Positions 11,778 to 22,000 of a stretch of 64,000 nt of DNA are shown here, in pieces (position 1 is the first letter of the stretch; every line of letters begins with the position of its first letter). The position numbers were made by a program, and so were the translations under genes. The notes below the pieces were generated by a model. It was not told the origin of the DNA. It saw only the letters and a program-made list of their open reading frames with translations, and searched no databases. The stretch is taken from assembly GCA_014773175.1 (NCBI GenBank), contig VXCM01001434.1:43590-107589 (forward strand). Reading direction: 5' to 3'. Origin of the DNA: Lucifuga dentata. Its lineage: Eukaryota > Chordata > Actinopteri > Ophidiiformes > Bythitidae.

Positions 11778-14700
11778 ATGCATATGCACACGTGTACACA
11801 AATCACCTGCATCAGTGTGTATTTCTGTGCTATTCAACAGAGAGAAATAACATGATATCTTCATCTTAATAACATTTCATATTGTCTGCATTGCTGCTGC
11901 AACCATCAGATAATAATGTTCGGACTCTTACAGCCTGTAATATGATCAACTACAGTTACATTGATTTTTTTTTTATGTCAGCATACTACAGTACTTTTTT
12001 TCTTTTCTGCTGACCCTGAGAGGACAACATCACTACTAGCCTCTAAATTCAGTGTGATGTCTCAGGCCAGCCGCGTTGATGAAACAGAACACATGTCCTA
12101 TCCAAATGTCTTCTCTGGTAAAGGCACCATGCCTGCAGAGCAGATGAGCAGACAGGAACAATACCGAGCCCTGTCTGTTCGTGCCTGGGACTCAGCAACT
12201 GCAAACATCTCCTTGACTTGACCCTGCACAGAGCTTCGTGTGTTCAGCATCACAAGCAGATGTGCAGCCTTTATAGATTACTGCTTCTGTGTATTCAAAT
12301 GGACACACCAGTGAGCCGGGCAGCCTGCCAGCACAGTAATCTGTCCAAATAACTATGCAGAGTGCAGAGCTGATACCAATATGACTGCCTGAGCCAAGTC
12401 TTTGTCTTTGTGATAATGAAATGCCACCGGGGACTAATGATCAGACACTACGGGACAAGCAGGGGTTGGTGTACATTTATGCCCAAGTGTATAAGTGTAA
12501 ATACTGTAAATACTCGAGTATAAGCTGAGTTTTTTTTTTATTTTTTATTTATTTTTTTTACCAAATTTCACAACGCAAATCGGGGAGTTGGCCTTATACA
12601 CGAGTAATTCAAATTGGATCCCAGAGAATGAAATTTTCAGGGGTAGAAATACTACCCAATATCAATACCCATGGAAAATAGTTTAAATCAGACCTTAGAA
12701 TGATGTATTTCCTGACTAAACTTCTCATCCAGCACATTTTGTGGCGGCCAGTAAGCCATGATCCGTCAGTTACGGTAATCAGCTGAAATAAATAAATAAA
12801 TAAATAATAATGATAATAATCTTTATTTGTATAGCACCTTTAAAAACAGAGTTTACAAAGTGCTTTGACAACTAATAAAACAATCAACAAGACAGACAGA
12901 ACAACACAGAATAAAATAAGGCACTTAAGACAATATAGAAAACACACAAAATAAATAAATAACCATCACATAAAAGCAAGCCTATAAAAATGGGTCTTAA
13001 GCTTCAATTTAAAAGCAGACACTGACTTGGCAAGCCTCAGATCCTCTGGCAGATCATTCCAGAGCTTTGGAGCTCTAACTGCAAAGGTCCGGTCACCTTT
13101 GGTTTTCAAGTTAGAATTGGCAATAGTAAGGAGGTTACAGGGCCTGAGGATGTGAGGCTGCGTGCTGGCTCATAAGAAATTGATATGACACAAATATAAC
13201 TTGGAGCCAGACCTAAACAAGCTTTAAAAGTAATAAGAAGAATTTTAAAATCAATTCTAAAATGAACAGGGAGCCAGTGTAGGGATGCCAAGACAGTTGT
13301 GATGTGTTGCTGTCTATTGGAACCAGTAAGAAACCTTGACCTGTGAGAAATATCATGTTTACCGGTACCGGTACGTGGATTATTTTCAAAAAAATCACAG
13401 GAATACTATGACAATACCCAGAAAAACAGGTAATTTGCTAAATAAATAAATTGATGGAACAACATCAGGGGGTCAGCTTATATGCGGGTTTCTTTAAAAA
13501 TCTGAATTTGCAGGTCAAAATCGGGGAGTCGGCTTAGTCGAGATTGGCTTATAGTCAAGTATATATGGTAACACATGACAATGACACTGTATGCACAAAA
13601 CACAATTAGATATTTGATTGTTTTTTCATATTTTACTATATTTAATGTTTAAATATGACCTTTTACATGTGGTTTTAAGATGCAAATCGCAGTTATACTT
13701 CATATATTCATATTCATTCATATTCATACAGCTTAATTTAACTGCGATCTCATAAATCGGATTTAGGATTTAGGGCAGGTGTTTTAAGAGCTACCTGTGT
13801 GCATACAGGTGATCACGCGTAACCTGACCACAGAGGAGGTATCAGTGTTCACCTATGAGGACTGGCTGTCCAAGACACGTGGATCCAACAAAACCTTGAC
13901 CTGTGAGATGCCAGCTGTGGTGGATGAGGAGGTGATGGTGGAATTAACAACCTACACCATCAATGTCAAGACCAGTGATGTTTCAGGTCAGTCTTCACCC
14001 TTACAGATACCTGGCTGGTGCCTTCACAGGGCGTTATATCATCAAAAAGGAAAAAGGCATATGGGTCGTAGGTATATTTTCATACTGACTACAATTGTGC
14101 AGACCGACAATTATTAATTATGGTCGTCAGTCAATACCAGAGGTGGTAAACAGCCACAATTTCAAGGATGATGAATGGTTAAAAGGCTAAAATGGATTAA
14201 TTTGACATGAACATTGTATGATTATTGTTAGACATCCTGCAATATTATCCATCCAATCCATCCATCCATTCAACCATTCATCCATCCATCCATCCATCCA
14301 TTCATAAATCCATTCTTGGATTAATGTCTCAGTCAGGGTCAGGGTCACTCAAGTCATTGGGAGCAGAGCAGCTCAGACATTTTCTCCTTCAGTATCCCCT
14401 GCAGCCCAACAAAACCCAGCTGAGCGATTTAATCTGTTCTAGATTGTTCTAAGTCTACATTGCCTCCTTCCAAGAGATGCACCTCAGCGATTATCCTTAC
14501 CAAGGTGTCAAACGACTATGTTTGAAATAGAAGGAAAGACTTTTATGGCTCACTGAGCCTGTCACCCTGTAATGCAGACTGAAGTTTGCAGAAACCATTT
14601 ATATCTGCCACAGTTATATCTCATTCTTTCCATCTTTATCCAAAGCTCAAGGCAAAAGATGGTGGATAGAAATCCTGCTTAGATGTTGTCCTCTTCTTGT

Positions 14701-17700
14701 TGATATAGTCCAGCATTTTCCAGAGTTCAGCCTTTTGTATTTTCTTCATGGACTCCCTTTTTTGTAGAGATTTATGGTGGAATAACTTCTGTTTCAGGAT
14801 GACAAAAGAAATGCTGTTCAGAAACCTTTCACATGGCTTTGCTCTTTCTCATTCCTTCATGCATTATTTTTTGCCTGCTGATCAATATGATACAGCAGCA
14901 GGCTGAACAGTCGGAGCAGACTTCAAATGGCCGAAACAGCTCTTGGAAGTTACTGAAAGCTAAGAAGCCAATCACCATTACAAAGAGAGAGAGCTGACAC
15001 ACACTCAGACACACAGAGACAACATTACATAGGCAATGTAGTGCTTAATATAATGAAAATGCTTTATACAGCTCTGATTTTTTGTTTGTTTTTTGACTGG
15101 GCGTTCTGCAATTATATGGTGCAATGAATATTAAGGCAAGTAAATACTTTCCATACTTACCAATATTTACAGAGATGTACAAAATCAAATAACCCCCATC
15201 ACATTCATCTTATATATATATATATTGCAAAATGCACATATAAACATAAATCCAACTCTGCACTGCAAATACAATACACAATCTCTTTCAAGTAATGTGT
15301 ACAGCAGGAGATAAGACTACATTTCCTTGATATTAGGAGGCACAGGCTGCAGCCCTTCTGAGAGGCTTCAAAGATAAACACCAACGTAAAATCCACTTCT
15401 GATTCTTCAAGTAACCTCAGAAATGTATAATCTTCCATGCTTTATCATTGCTAATTAAAAGTCTGTTCATTAAAAACCCAAGGGTGAAATCAGCTCTTCT
15501 TTGTTTTTCTCTTTTCATGATGTGGTTGGTTGTTAGTTGATAGGTTATTTTAGGACTGTACAATCTCAATAGTCAAGACAATTCAAGGAATTCCTGCAAT
15601 ACCACAAGAAATAGGTGCTTGTAAATGTATGAACTTATGGAATACTCTGTAATTACCCTGAAATGCATGAGCAAACTACTTCTTGCACAACAACCAGAAA
15701 CTTTCACTTTTTTTTTTTTAAAGCAAAAGGGACAGAACATGACATCGAGTTGCAGTTTCATTTATGAGTTTTATTTAGTGCATTTTTTATTGTACTGATG
15801 TAAAATTATTATTCATAAAGGTCTTGTTATGTAATGGTGTACTGACGAGTCATGTGGGAAGCAGAATTAATGAGTTCTAGGTTAGTGAGTCTCTCTGTCT
15901 CCCTCAGGATCAGGCACTGATGCCAACGTGTGGCTCATCATTTTTGGAGAGAACGGAGACACGGGAACCATAATGCTGAAAGACTCCAATAAATCCAACA
16001 AGTTTGAACGCAAGCAGACAGACACATTCCGCTTCTCAGATATTCTGAGCGTGGGAGAGCTCTCCAAATTACGGGTCTGGCACGACGACAAAGGTTAGCC
16101 TCTCAGCTGTCAGATAAACTGTGAGCTAAGAATATCTATTTCAATCCTAACCTACAAATCTGACGCTATGGTGTATGTGACTTTGTTCTATGTTTTTACT
16201 CTTTTGAGACATTTTGAGACATTCTGTATCTTTTTAAATGACGGTATTTGTTTTTCCCCAATTATTTGGTGTACCCCAGGGGTCAATTTGTGATCCACTT
16301 TTGTTCTCTGGGTATATATGTCCCCAAATTTGGCCATTGTGTTATCAAAGATAAACAATTATGTTATTGTTGTCTTCCTATTTTTCTGGACAGTCTCTAC
16401 AGTCAAGTATCAAATAAAAGTATAAAATACAAAGTAAACTAACAAAAACAAAAAAAGATTGTGAAATTCCCACCATTGCATGCCAAATTTGGACATCTCC
16501 TTCATAATAGCCAAATGAGAGCAAATTTTTAGTTTTTGTTAACATTTTTCCCTCTTTGTTGTTTTTGCTATTAGCTAAGTTAAGCTTACTGGATAAAGTT
16601 TAGCTATATGTTAGCATGTATGTGAGGCGCAATCACACACAACTTAAGGGTCAAAGCAAATTTTAATGTAGCTGTCTATCGGCTGGTTTTTCAAATATGT
16701 CATAACTGCTGGCTCACTTTTCTGGCTTTGTGAAAACCTCAAGGGATGGCGTATCTTGTTACTGATTGGCTGAAAATGTACGTACATCATTCATGGAGGA
16801 TGACATATTTACTTGTGTCACTTTTGGCTCATGATGCCATCGTGTCCAGGACTTGCTTCAGGATGGCACCTGGAGTACATTGATGTGCTGGATGAGAGCA
16901 TGGACAAAACATTCCTTTTCCCCTGTGACCGTTGGCTGGCCAAGAATGAAGACAATGGACAGATCATGAGAGAGTTGGCCTGTGCTGACAATATCATCTT
17001 AGACATCAGCGAGAAAACCAGTAAGACTCAAGACTTAAAACAAGCTACATATTTTATATACAGTTCATTTACACTGAACTCTCATAAAATGTGTGCTAAT
17101 ATGCCTTTTCGGTAAAGTCAGAACTGTTTTTGACCATGGCATTAAGAAATTTAAAGAATTTAACAATCCATGTTTTCTTCCTGGAAGAGTATGAAATTTG
17201 TGTCACAACGGGAGATACGAATGAAGCTGAAACCAAAGAGAATGTATGGATTGTGCTTGAGGGGAGGAAGGCCCGATCAAAAGAATTTGTAATGGAGAAC
17301 TCCTCAAAAAAGAAAAGGTTTTTACGGTAGGTAGTCACTTTCTCCCTTTAATGTAGCACTTACTATGATAATCCCAACAAGGAGGACTGAAGCTTAGACT
17401 AATACTACAATCCACTATCTGGACATTAAGCCACCCTTTTATAAATTCATCCAACATAGGACATGTTGGTGCAATGAAATGTGTTTAAGCCAATATATCT
17501 AAGTCCTTAACCTTAGCACACTTTAATACTCGTAATTTCCTCTCTTTCTAGGGGAAATGTTGACAAGTTTGAGTTTTCCTCCAAGAACCTGGGAGACATT
17601 GCTAATATCTGCTTGGGCCATACACCTAAGGATGGAAAGAAAGTGAAGGCGGAGGTGTACTGGCATGTGAAAGAGGTTGTCGTCACGGAAAAGGAGCTAG

Positions 17701-18318
17701 GTAACAGGTAAGATATATTTTACTGCACAGACCTATTCTATAAATACAGAAAATAAATTAGCATTCATTTGTTTGTTCATCCAGCACTACATAAAATATC
17801 ATGCTGCATTTTTGTCTGTCTGTTCCATCAACTCCAGGTACTTTTTCAGTTGCGATACCCCTATCCCTCTCTCTGCAAAGAAGGATGAGTTTATGACCTT
17901 TGAATGCATAAAGACTGTTGAGAGTTTTGCCAGTAAAGCTCGAAGCCTGGTGCCCATCAAGTATGAGATCATCACCATAACCGGTGATGAGAAGGGTGCA
18001 GGTACAGATGCCAATGTTTTCATCACTATCTACGGCTCCAATGGAGATTCAGGACGCCAGCCTCTAAAGCAGAAGTTTCGCAACCTTTTTGAACATGGGC
18101 GGACAGACCGATTCTTTCTGGAGATGCTGGACATGGGAGAGCTGCAGAAAGTACGAGTGGAGCATGACAACTCTGGCCTCAGCCCCGGCTGGCTGCTGGA
18201 TCGCGTGGAAGTCACCAACACAGCCAATGGTGTCACCACCATCTTCCGCTGTGGGAAGTGGCTGGACATTAACAGGGCTGATGGGCAGACCTCCAGAGTC
18301 ATTTACCCAAAGTACTGA
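37..18318 (+). CDS. loxhd1: loxhd1, lipoxygenase homology domains 1 (5' partial, 29 exons)
   Basis: This gene encodes an array of PLAT (beta-sandwich) domains. In vertebrates LOXHD1 is a stereociliary hair-cell protein needed for hearing (human DFNB77). Twenty-nine exons join in phase: 37-191, 290-450, 1684-1760, 1889-2085, 2204-2396, 2521-2681, 2768-3089, 3266-3417, 4657-4790, 5533-5702, 5871-5975, 6064-6192, 6292-6456, 6563-6744, 7624-7740, 8448-8610, 8838-8992, 9101-9310, 9549-9678, 9766-9974, 10077-10262, 10796-10923, 11044-11161, 13809-13986, 15908-16093, 16850-17020, 17188-17326, 17552-17707 and 17838-18318, ending at TGA. They give about 1675 residues and 12 PLAT domains; the human protein has about 15, so the first few lie upstream. 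Each unit repeats the motifs GTDAN, FxxG, RxxHD, GWxLDxVE and FPCxRWL. All junctions are GT-AG except the GA donor at 451 and the GC donor at 2086. No signal peptide or membrane segment is visible. Confidence 0.95.
586..961. mobile_element. Tc1/mariner-type remnant with matching ends
   Basis: The left end (CAGTGGGGTCCAAAAGTC from 586, preceded by TA) is mirrored at the right end (GACTTTTGGACCCCACT, ending at 960), with one base change before the flanking TA. Between the ends, the + strand still reads like the C-terminus of a Tc1 transposase, with a LMESMP motif followed by KQKGG. The catalytic part is gone, so this is a non-autonomous deletion copy in a loxhd1 intron. Confidence 0.85.
1440..1634 (+). 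mobile_element. Truncated copy of the TTAA-flanked MITE
   Basis: The stretch shares an internal block (TTTGATTTTGAAAGAT, then GATTTTGCAAAATA) and the right end TGGTCCTTTAA with the full copy at 6877-7539. No matching left end is visible, so this copy is truncated on the left. Confidence 0.65.
1889..2396 (+). CDS. loxhd1: loxhd1 PLAT unit 2 (exons 1889-2085, 2204-2396)
   Basis: The unit reads [20 protein letters not shown], then [21 protein letters not shown] and a [12 protein letters not shown] end. GASSDSK replaces the usual GTDAN, and FPSHRW replaces FPCNRW. The first exon uses a GC donor (GCAAGT at 2086). The intron is mostly a GT microsatellite that ends 14 bases before the acceptor. Confidence 0.92.
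2149..2189. repeat. (GT)n microsatellite beside a splice acceptor
   Basis: About 20 GT units fill much of a 118-base loxhd1 intron and end 14 bases before the acceptor at 2203. Confidence 0.95.
2521..3089 (+). CDS. loxhd1: loxhd1 PLAT unit 3 with charged insert (exons 2521-2681, 2768-3089)
   Basis: The unit begins [20 protein letters not shown] and ends [16 protein letters not shown]. Between the [11 protein letters not shown] strand and the final FPCNRW strand lies a run of roughly 40 residues made mainly of lysine and then glutamate (about 2895-2990). Only this unit is enlarged in that way, so the surface loop is probably a disordered charged insert. Confidence 0.93.
3266..5702 (+). CDS. 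loxhd1: loxhd1 PLAT unit 4 (exons 3266-3417, 4657-4790, 5533-5702)
   Basis: The unit reads [20 protein letters not shown], then [30 protein letters not shown] and [14 protein letters not shown]. The last exon runs into an Asp/Glu-rich linker (about 5628-5672) before the next unit. The two introns carry a LINE fragment and long tetranucleotide arrays. Confidence 0.93.
3650..3990 (+). mobile_element. 3' fragment of a teleost non-LTR retrotransposon
   Basis: The stretch resembles the common fish repeat that ends in the C-terminal reverse-transcriptase coding region: a CCTGGGAACAACATGGG block, then AGGAAGAGCTGCAGGATGAG, then CTGGACCCAGATAAATTGAT. The frame is broken by stops. It sits in the loxhd1 intron 3418-4656. 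Confidence 0.6.
4085..4230. repeat. Repeat-derived stretch with CATGAGTTTAACCGATG motif
   Basis: ATTTCATGAGTTTA occurs twice (about 4107 and 4136) and is followed by CGATGTTTCGACAGCAGC and GCATCATCAGAC, a pattern seen at the ends of dispersed fish retroelements. I cannot name the family. Confidence 0.35.
4885..4932. repeat. (ATCA)n microsatellite
   Basis: About 12 ATCA units lie in a loxhd1 intron. Confidence 0.95.
5062..5220. repeat. Compound GATA / GGAT / GACA / GGTA microsatellite
   Basis: Successive tetranucleotide arrays change unit along their length. They directly adjoin ACTTTATTAATCCCCAGAGG, which on the - strand resembles the 3' end of a LINE that carries a tandem tail. Confidence 0.92.
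5221..5450 (-). mobile_element. Probable 3' end of a LINE with a tandem-repeat tail
   Basis: On the - strand the stretch runs towards TTTCCCTCTGGGGATTAATA and then into the tetranucleotide array. This arrangement is common for fish LINE 3' ends. No coding frame remains. Confidence 0.45.
5871..6456 (+). CDS. loxhd1: loxhd1 PLAT unit 5 (exons 5871-5975, 6064-6192, 6292-6456)
   Basis: The unit reads [20 protein letters not shown], then [35 protein letters not shown] and [14 protein letters not shown]. All three exons join in phase, and short introns of about 90-100 bases separate them. Confidence 0.93.
6563..8610 (+). CDS. loxhd1: loxhd1 PLAT unit 6 (exons 6563-6744, 7624-7740, 8448-8610)
   Basis: The unit reads [20 protein letters not shown], then [28 protein letters not shown] and [14 protein letters not shown]. 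The first intron contains the complete TTAA-flanked MITE. The acceptor at 8446-8447 lies directly at the end of a CT microsatellite. Confidence 0.92.
6877..7539. mobile_element. TTAA-flanked MITE with long inverted ends (Kolobok/T2-like)
   Basis: The element is bounded by TTAA at 6873-6876 and 7540-7543. Its ends are inverted repeats of about 100 bases, beginning AGGACCATACCA on the left and ending TGGTATGGTCCT on the right, and they include a shared TATTCAATTTTC / GAAAATTGAATA block. TTAA followed by AGG fits T2-type MITEs of the Kolobok superfamily. No transposase frame is present. The copy is lengthened by an artefactual 67-base duplication around an N. Confidence 0.75.
6880..7014. other. 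Probable assembly artefact: 67-base duplication around one N
   Basis: Bases 6880-6946 and 6948-7014 are the same sequence, separated by a single N at 6947. This looks like two contig ends that overlapped but were not merged. Confidence 0.85.
8395..8445. repeat. (CT)n microsatellite forming a polypyrimidine tract
   Basis: About 25 CT units run directly into the AG acceptor at 8446-8447 of loxhd1 PLAT unit 6. Confidence 0.95.
8838..9678 (+). CDS. loxhd1: loxhd1 PLAT unit 7 and basic linker (exons 8838-8992, 9101-9310, 9549-9678)
   Basis: The unit reads [20 protein letters not shown], then [33 protein letters not shown] and [12 protein letters not shown]. The third exon is not part of the fold: it encodes a lysine/asparagine-rich linker of about 43 residues. 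Confidence 0.92.
9766..10262 (+). CDS. loxhd1: loxhd1 PLAT unit 8, divergent (exons 9766-9974, 10077-10262)
   Basis: The unit starts [20 protein letters not shown]. It lacks GTDAN, has CWLVDE where other units have GWFLDxVE, and ends [14 protein letters not shown] instead of FPCxRWL. Spacing and phase still fit one PLAT fold. Confidence 0.9.
10548..10588. repeat. (GAT)n microsatellite
   Basis: About 13 GAT units lie in the loxhd1 intron 10263-10795. Confidence 0.93.
10796..13986 (+). CDS. loxhd1: loxhd1 PLAT unit 9 and start of unit 10 (exons 10796-10923, 11044-11161, 13809-13986)
   Basis: Unit 9 reads [20 protein letters not shown], then [25 protein letters not shown] and [12 protein letters not shown]. 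The third exon also begins unit 10 with [12 protein letters not shown]. The 2.6 kb intron before it contains microsatellites and a nested L2-like LINE fragment. Confidence 0.92.
11566..11673. repeat. (ACACAG)n and (AC)n array
   Basis: A hexamer array changes into a long AC dinucleotide array. A second CT/CA array follows at 11741-11777. Both lie in the loxhd1 intron 11162-13808. Confidence 0.95.
12502..13570. mobile_element. Repeat with imperfect inverted ends (TATAAGC) enclosing a LINE fragment
   Basis: The left end from 12502 and the reverse complement of the right end near 13570 match at about 20 of 28 positions, and both contain TATAAGC. CGGGGAGTYGG occurs near both ends. An L2-like fragment interrupts the interior. 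I do not recognise the superfamily. Confidence 0.45.
12803..13345 (-). mobile_element. L2-like LINE ORF2 3' fragment
   Basis: On the - strand the frame reads [20 protein letters not shown] and GLAPSYI, then in another frame [20 protein letters not shown]. These are hallmarks of the C-terminal part of L2/Rex-type reverse transcriptases. The other end has the usual CTTTATTTGTATAGCAC block. The copy is truncated and frameshifted. Confidence 0.8.
13987..15907. other. loxhd1: loxhd1 intron
   Basis: No gene is visible in this intron. It holds a CATC microsatellite at about 14257-14303, a short TA run near 15211 and otherwise AT-rich sequence. Confidence 0.8.
15908..17020 (+). CDS. loxhd1: loxhd1 PLAT unit 10, remainder (exons 15908-16093, 16850-17020)
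   Basis: The first exon continues unit 10 with [30 protein letters not shown] and LRVWHDDKG. The second gives [16 protein letters not shown] and [14 protein letters not shown]. The junction phases agree with the exon ending at 13986. Confidence 0.93.
17188..17707 (+). CDS. loxhd1: loxhd1 PLAT unit 11, degenerate (exons 17188-17326, 17552-17707)
   Basis: The unit starts [20 protein letters not shown], so the GTDAN loop is replaced by [13 protein letters not shown] stands where a GHDN motif is usual. The acceptor at 17186-17187 (GGAAG) has a purine-rich flank and is the only AG that keeps the frame with TATGAAATT. The strand order remains PLAT-like. Confidence 0.85.
17838..18318 (+). CDS. loxhd1: loxhd1 terminal exon: end of unit 11 and PLAT unit 12
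   Basis: This single 160-codon exon finishes unit 11 ([11 protein letters not shown]) and encodes the whole last PLAT domain: [40 protein letters not shown] and [14 protein letters not shown]. It ends VIYPKY followed by TGA at 18316-18318. ATTAAA at 18613-18618 is a possible polyadenylation signal. Confidence 0.95.
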
Positions 18319-18659
18319 AGACACAAAAACAAGCACACTGCAAAGATCTTTTCTCTAACATGAAGGTAAACCAAACTGATTCTTTATTACCCTAATGAGG
18401 TTTATATCTCAGGAACAGAGGCAGATTTTTACATTCATACTTTTTAAAAAATAATTATTATAGTCAGATGTAATGTGGGGATATGATCTGCACTGAAATG
18501 TTGTGGCAAAATTTCCTTTGGTCAGGTAACATGAATGTGCCATTCTTCTAAATGTCATATGTCAGGGATGTTTGCTGACAGCTGCTTTGTTATAAAGAAA
18601 GTTTTATAAAAGATTAAACAGTTTTATAATACTCAAAATGCCTGTCTACCTGTTTTACC

Positions 18660-18697
18660 TTTTTTTTTTTTTTTTTTTNTTTTTTTTTTTTTTTTTG
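18660..18697. repeat. Poly-T run with an N (assembly gap)
   Basis: A homopolymer of T is interrupted by an N at 18679 downstream of loxhd1. Its true length is unknown. Confidence 0.9.
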
Positions 18698-18760
18698 GCT
18701 GATGTCTTCGTATGATCATATCTTGAAGCAGCGGGCAGACTGAAAACAAATCACAAGATG

Positions 18761-18975
18761 TTGTATGAAAACTTCAGTCAGGTCAACTGGATTCAAGTTT
18801 TTAATCCTGAATTAAAAGCTTTAATTAATTAATTTACTTAATTTAATTCTGCGTCTGCAACCTGGACCCGGATAAGTGGACAAAAATGGATGGATGGATG
18901 GATAATTCTGAATTAAAATTAGAAATCAGAATTAAAAACTTGAATCCACTTGACCTGACTGAGTTTTCATACAAC
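18761..18975. mobile_element. Short element with inverted arms of about 45 bases (MITE-like)
   Basis: The arm 18761-18806 (starting TTGTATGAAAACTTCAGTCA) is the near-perfect inverse of 18931-18975 (ending GAGTTTTCATACAAC). The centre holds a GGATGGATGGAT tail like that of fish LINE fragments. CAAATCACAAGATG occurs just before the left arm and again at about 19010-19023. Confidence 0.6.
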
Positions 18976-19099
18976 ATATCTACCTGCTTGGATGACTGAG
19001 AACCTTCATCAAATCACAAGATGATTATCATCAACAAAATATATGAAATATATCTTCTATTAACCTAAAAAGTTCAAATCAATGAACATTTGGAGAGAA

Positions 19100-22000
19100 G
19101 ATGAGACCATAATATCATAATCAAAACAGAATTGATTTTGTCCAATTTATTACAAAAAGAGCACATACAAAAGGATAATATACAAGCCATGAAATAAAAT
19201 TAAAAACAGAACAGTTTGGGTTTAGCAATGCAGCTTTTGAAATCATTATTATTAGTAGTAATAAATAAAAAGTACAAAATTCCACCAAATGTGAATCTAA
19301 CATTTACCCATAATATGCTCATCCATTTCTTCATTAACACACTCATCATTAATGAGCTATTGCTTTAATATTAATGATAAATAGTTCTATTTTCAGATAA
19401 AATATCCTATATTGAAAAACATTGCGCAGTCACAGCTGAACAGCAGAATTTCTTACAAGGATGGCGGCAGCCCTTTCACTGGCACTTTTTGGGATATTTT
19501 CTCTTCAGTTTTGTTTTTCAGATTCAAGCAGCAGCAAAATGAATATTTTTCTGTGTATATATATTTTCATCATATACTATTAAACGATTGAGACTATAGC
19601 GAAACCTGAGAAAACATGCATTTTTAGAAAAGGTTGTGCTTTAAATTCCTCTGTCCTTGCTTTCATGCGAGGACTGAGAGGAAGCAGAGGATGGGATCTG
19701 AGAGGAGGGATGGACGGAAAAAATCAAACTTAGAACAGGATTACAGAAGATAAACAACAAAGAAGTGAAGCGAAGGAAGATCACAACAGGATTTGTGAAG
19801 TCCACAGTGAGACATGCCTCTTTAAAGTCAGAACTATTTCCACAAGATGCAGTGCTTTTGATTTCATCACCACAAACCAGTCTGATTTGAAAAAATTTCA
19901 GATAATGGCTTTTGTGGACACCTCTTAAGTGCTCTTCCACGGCCCATTCATTGACTTAACTATGTAACGAATAAGGCATGGTGGCTTAATGGATTGATTG
20001 TTAGAAGTAATATGGAAATATCTCCTAACCCTTAAAGTGAGGCACTTGTTATGCTTACGTCTAACAAACTATTCTGGAAAAAGAACTGAAGAGAAACATC
20101 AGAGACAGAAAGATGAAAGAATCTGACAGGAAGCACTGAAGAGAGAAGGAACATGCTTCACAGACGATGGCAATAATAATAAGACCCATAGTGCATTGTG
20201 AGAAGCAAAGAATTAAAAATGTGAGTGTAATAACTACCGTTTTGCCAGTGAGAGGGTTCCCATATTTAAAAGTCGAGTGCAAAACAAAATCACAAACTAA
20301 AATCAGTTCACTTCATTGCAGTTTGTCCACTAGATCACAGCATGGGGGATCAGAGAAATTGCATTGAATGGAATGTAACCAAGATCCACAGCACCACATG
20401 AGAGAGACAAAGAGAGGACGAGAGATGGGGAGACAGATGGTGTGGGGGGGAGAGAGGAAGCAGGCTCAGCAGCTCAGCTTTGGACAGTAAACATCGCACA
20501 GCCAGCAAACCAAACAGCAGGGTTTTTTTTTTTTTACTTTCCAAAAAATACAACTGCATGCAAAGCATTCCCATTTAAAACAATGCAAAAATGAGGTAAT
20601 AGTTTTTCATAGCATTTTTGTTATTTCTAAATAAATAAATTATGATTCAATCGCCAAAAAAAAAACTATATAAAATTAAATACATACCCACAATATCTAC
20701 AGTTAGTAATAAATTATGATTGTTAAATACTTAAGGCATCTCAAATGACAACACCCTGTGTAAACTATCAAAACTTCGTCACAGATGACTCCACTACAGC
20801 AGGAGGCAGTGTCAACGCTGTGCACAAGACAGGGAGAAGGTCTAGAATAATCCTTGTTAATTGATCCTTGGCCCGTGAGGCTATGAAGGTCTCTGGGTCA
20901 AGTCTGTATCCTTTACTGTTTCAGTGCATAGGACAGTGAGAGTCCTAAAGGCATCCTGTGGTATTGAAATGTCAGGCCCGAGGAAAAAATGGTAGAAAAG
21001 AAACAGACTGTAAAAATCAAGGAGAAGTAAAGGAGTTAACTGGTTTTTCATGGCCTAAATGTTGTCTTGGCATTGTGTTTTGCTGTGTTCTCACGTCTGT
21101 GTGCACTGCGAGAGGGACGCTGCCTCCATCGCAACACGTTCTACATGTTCTAGCGATACAGCATAGCAACCAGCATAGCAACCACGAGGGGAGGTCTGTC
21201 ACACAAATACACAAGATCAATACACAAGCTCCTCTCTCTGCTGAAACACTGCATGAATCTATACCTAAATATAAACCAACGCAAATGCAATACCAAGATA
21301 AAACTTTGTTGCTATAACTATTGTCACATGTGCTTGTTCTTTAGGCAATAAGGTAAACATCAAAAGTAGATCCCATCGTTGCCATCAAGGGGACAGGATG
21401 AACACACGCTACAAGTCAGGGGAACAGCCACTGACGCCGTGCTCATTTTTTTTTTCTTTTGTTTGTTAGTGTTGAGAAGATAGTCACAGCTCAGATTAAC
21501 TAAGTCATGCACGGGCATCTCTGCACCTTCCTTGTTTAGTTTGAGAAACGCTACCAAAGCTAACAGCCCAAGTCAACAATGAAACATGCATTTTAGTACA
21601 CGCTGATCCACCACAGGCCTGTGCCGGATGGAGGTACAAGTACAAGGGCAGCTAGAAGTTCCATTACTACCAGCTCCCTCCCTCCATCACTGCAGTGCAT
21701 GATCATTTCCTTTTGTCATTCCTTATTTGGCTTTGTATTGTATAAGCACTCTACTGGCCACGTTATTAACCCAATTACAGCGAGATAACTTCAAATTTTT
21801 GCCTTGCACCCATGAAACACACTAAAGCCTGCCCTTTTGTACATCCAGACATTCAGTAAGAAGAGCAGAGCGCACACACGAACCCATGCATCGGGTTACA
21901 TTACACCATGACAAAATGCATTTTGGTAAAACACTTCCTACCTATTTTAATTTTTACCACAACTACTCGATCGCACTGTGTACTTTGCAGCAGTGAAAGA

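Noticed and set aside
11475..11864. 129-codon cysteine/valine-rich open frame on the - strand
   Set aside because: It is translation of the CA/CACAGA microsatellite.
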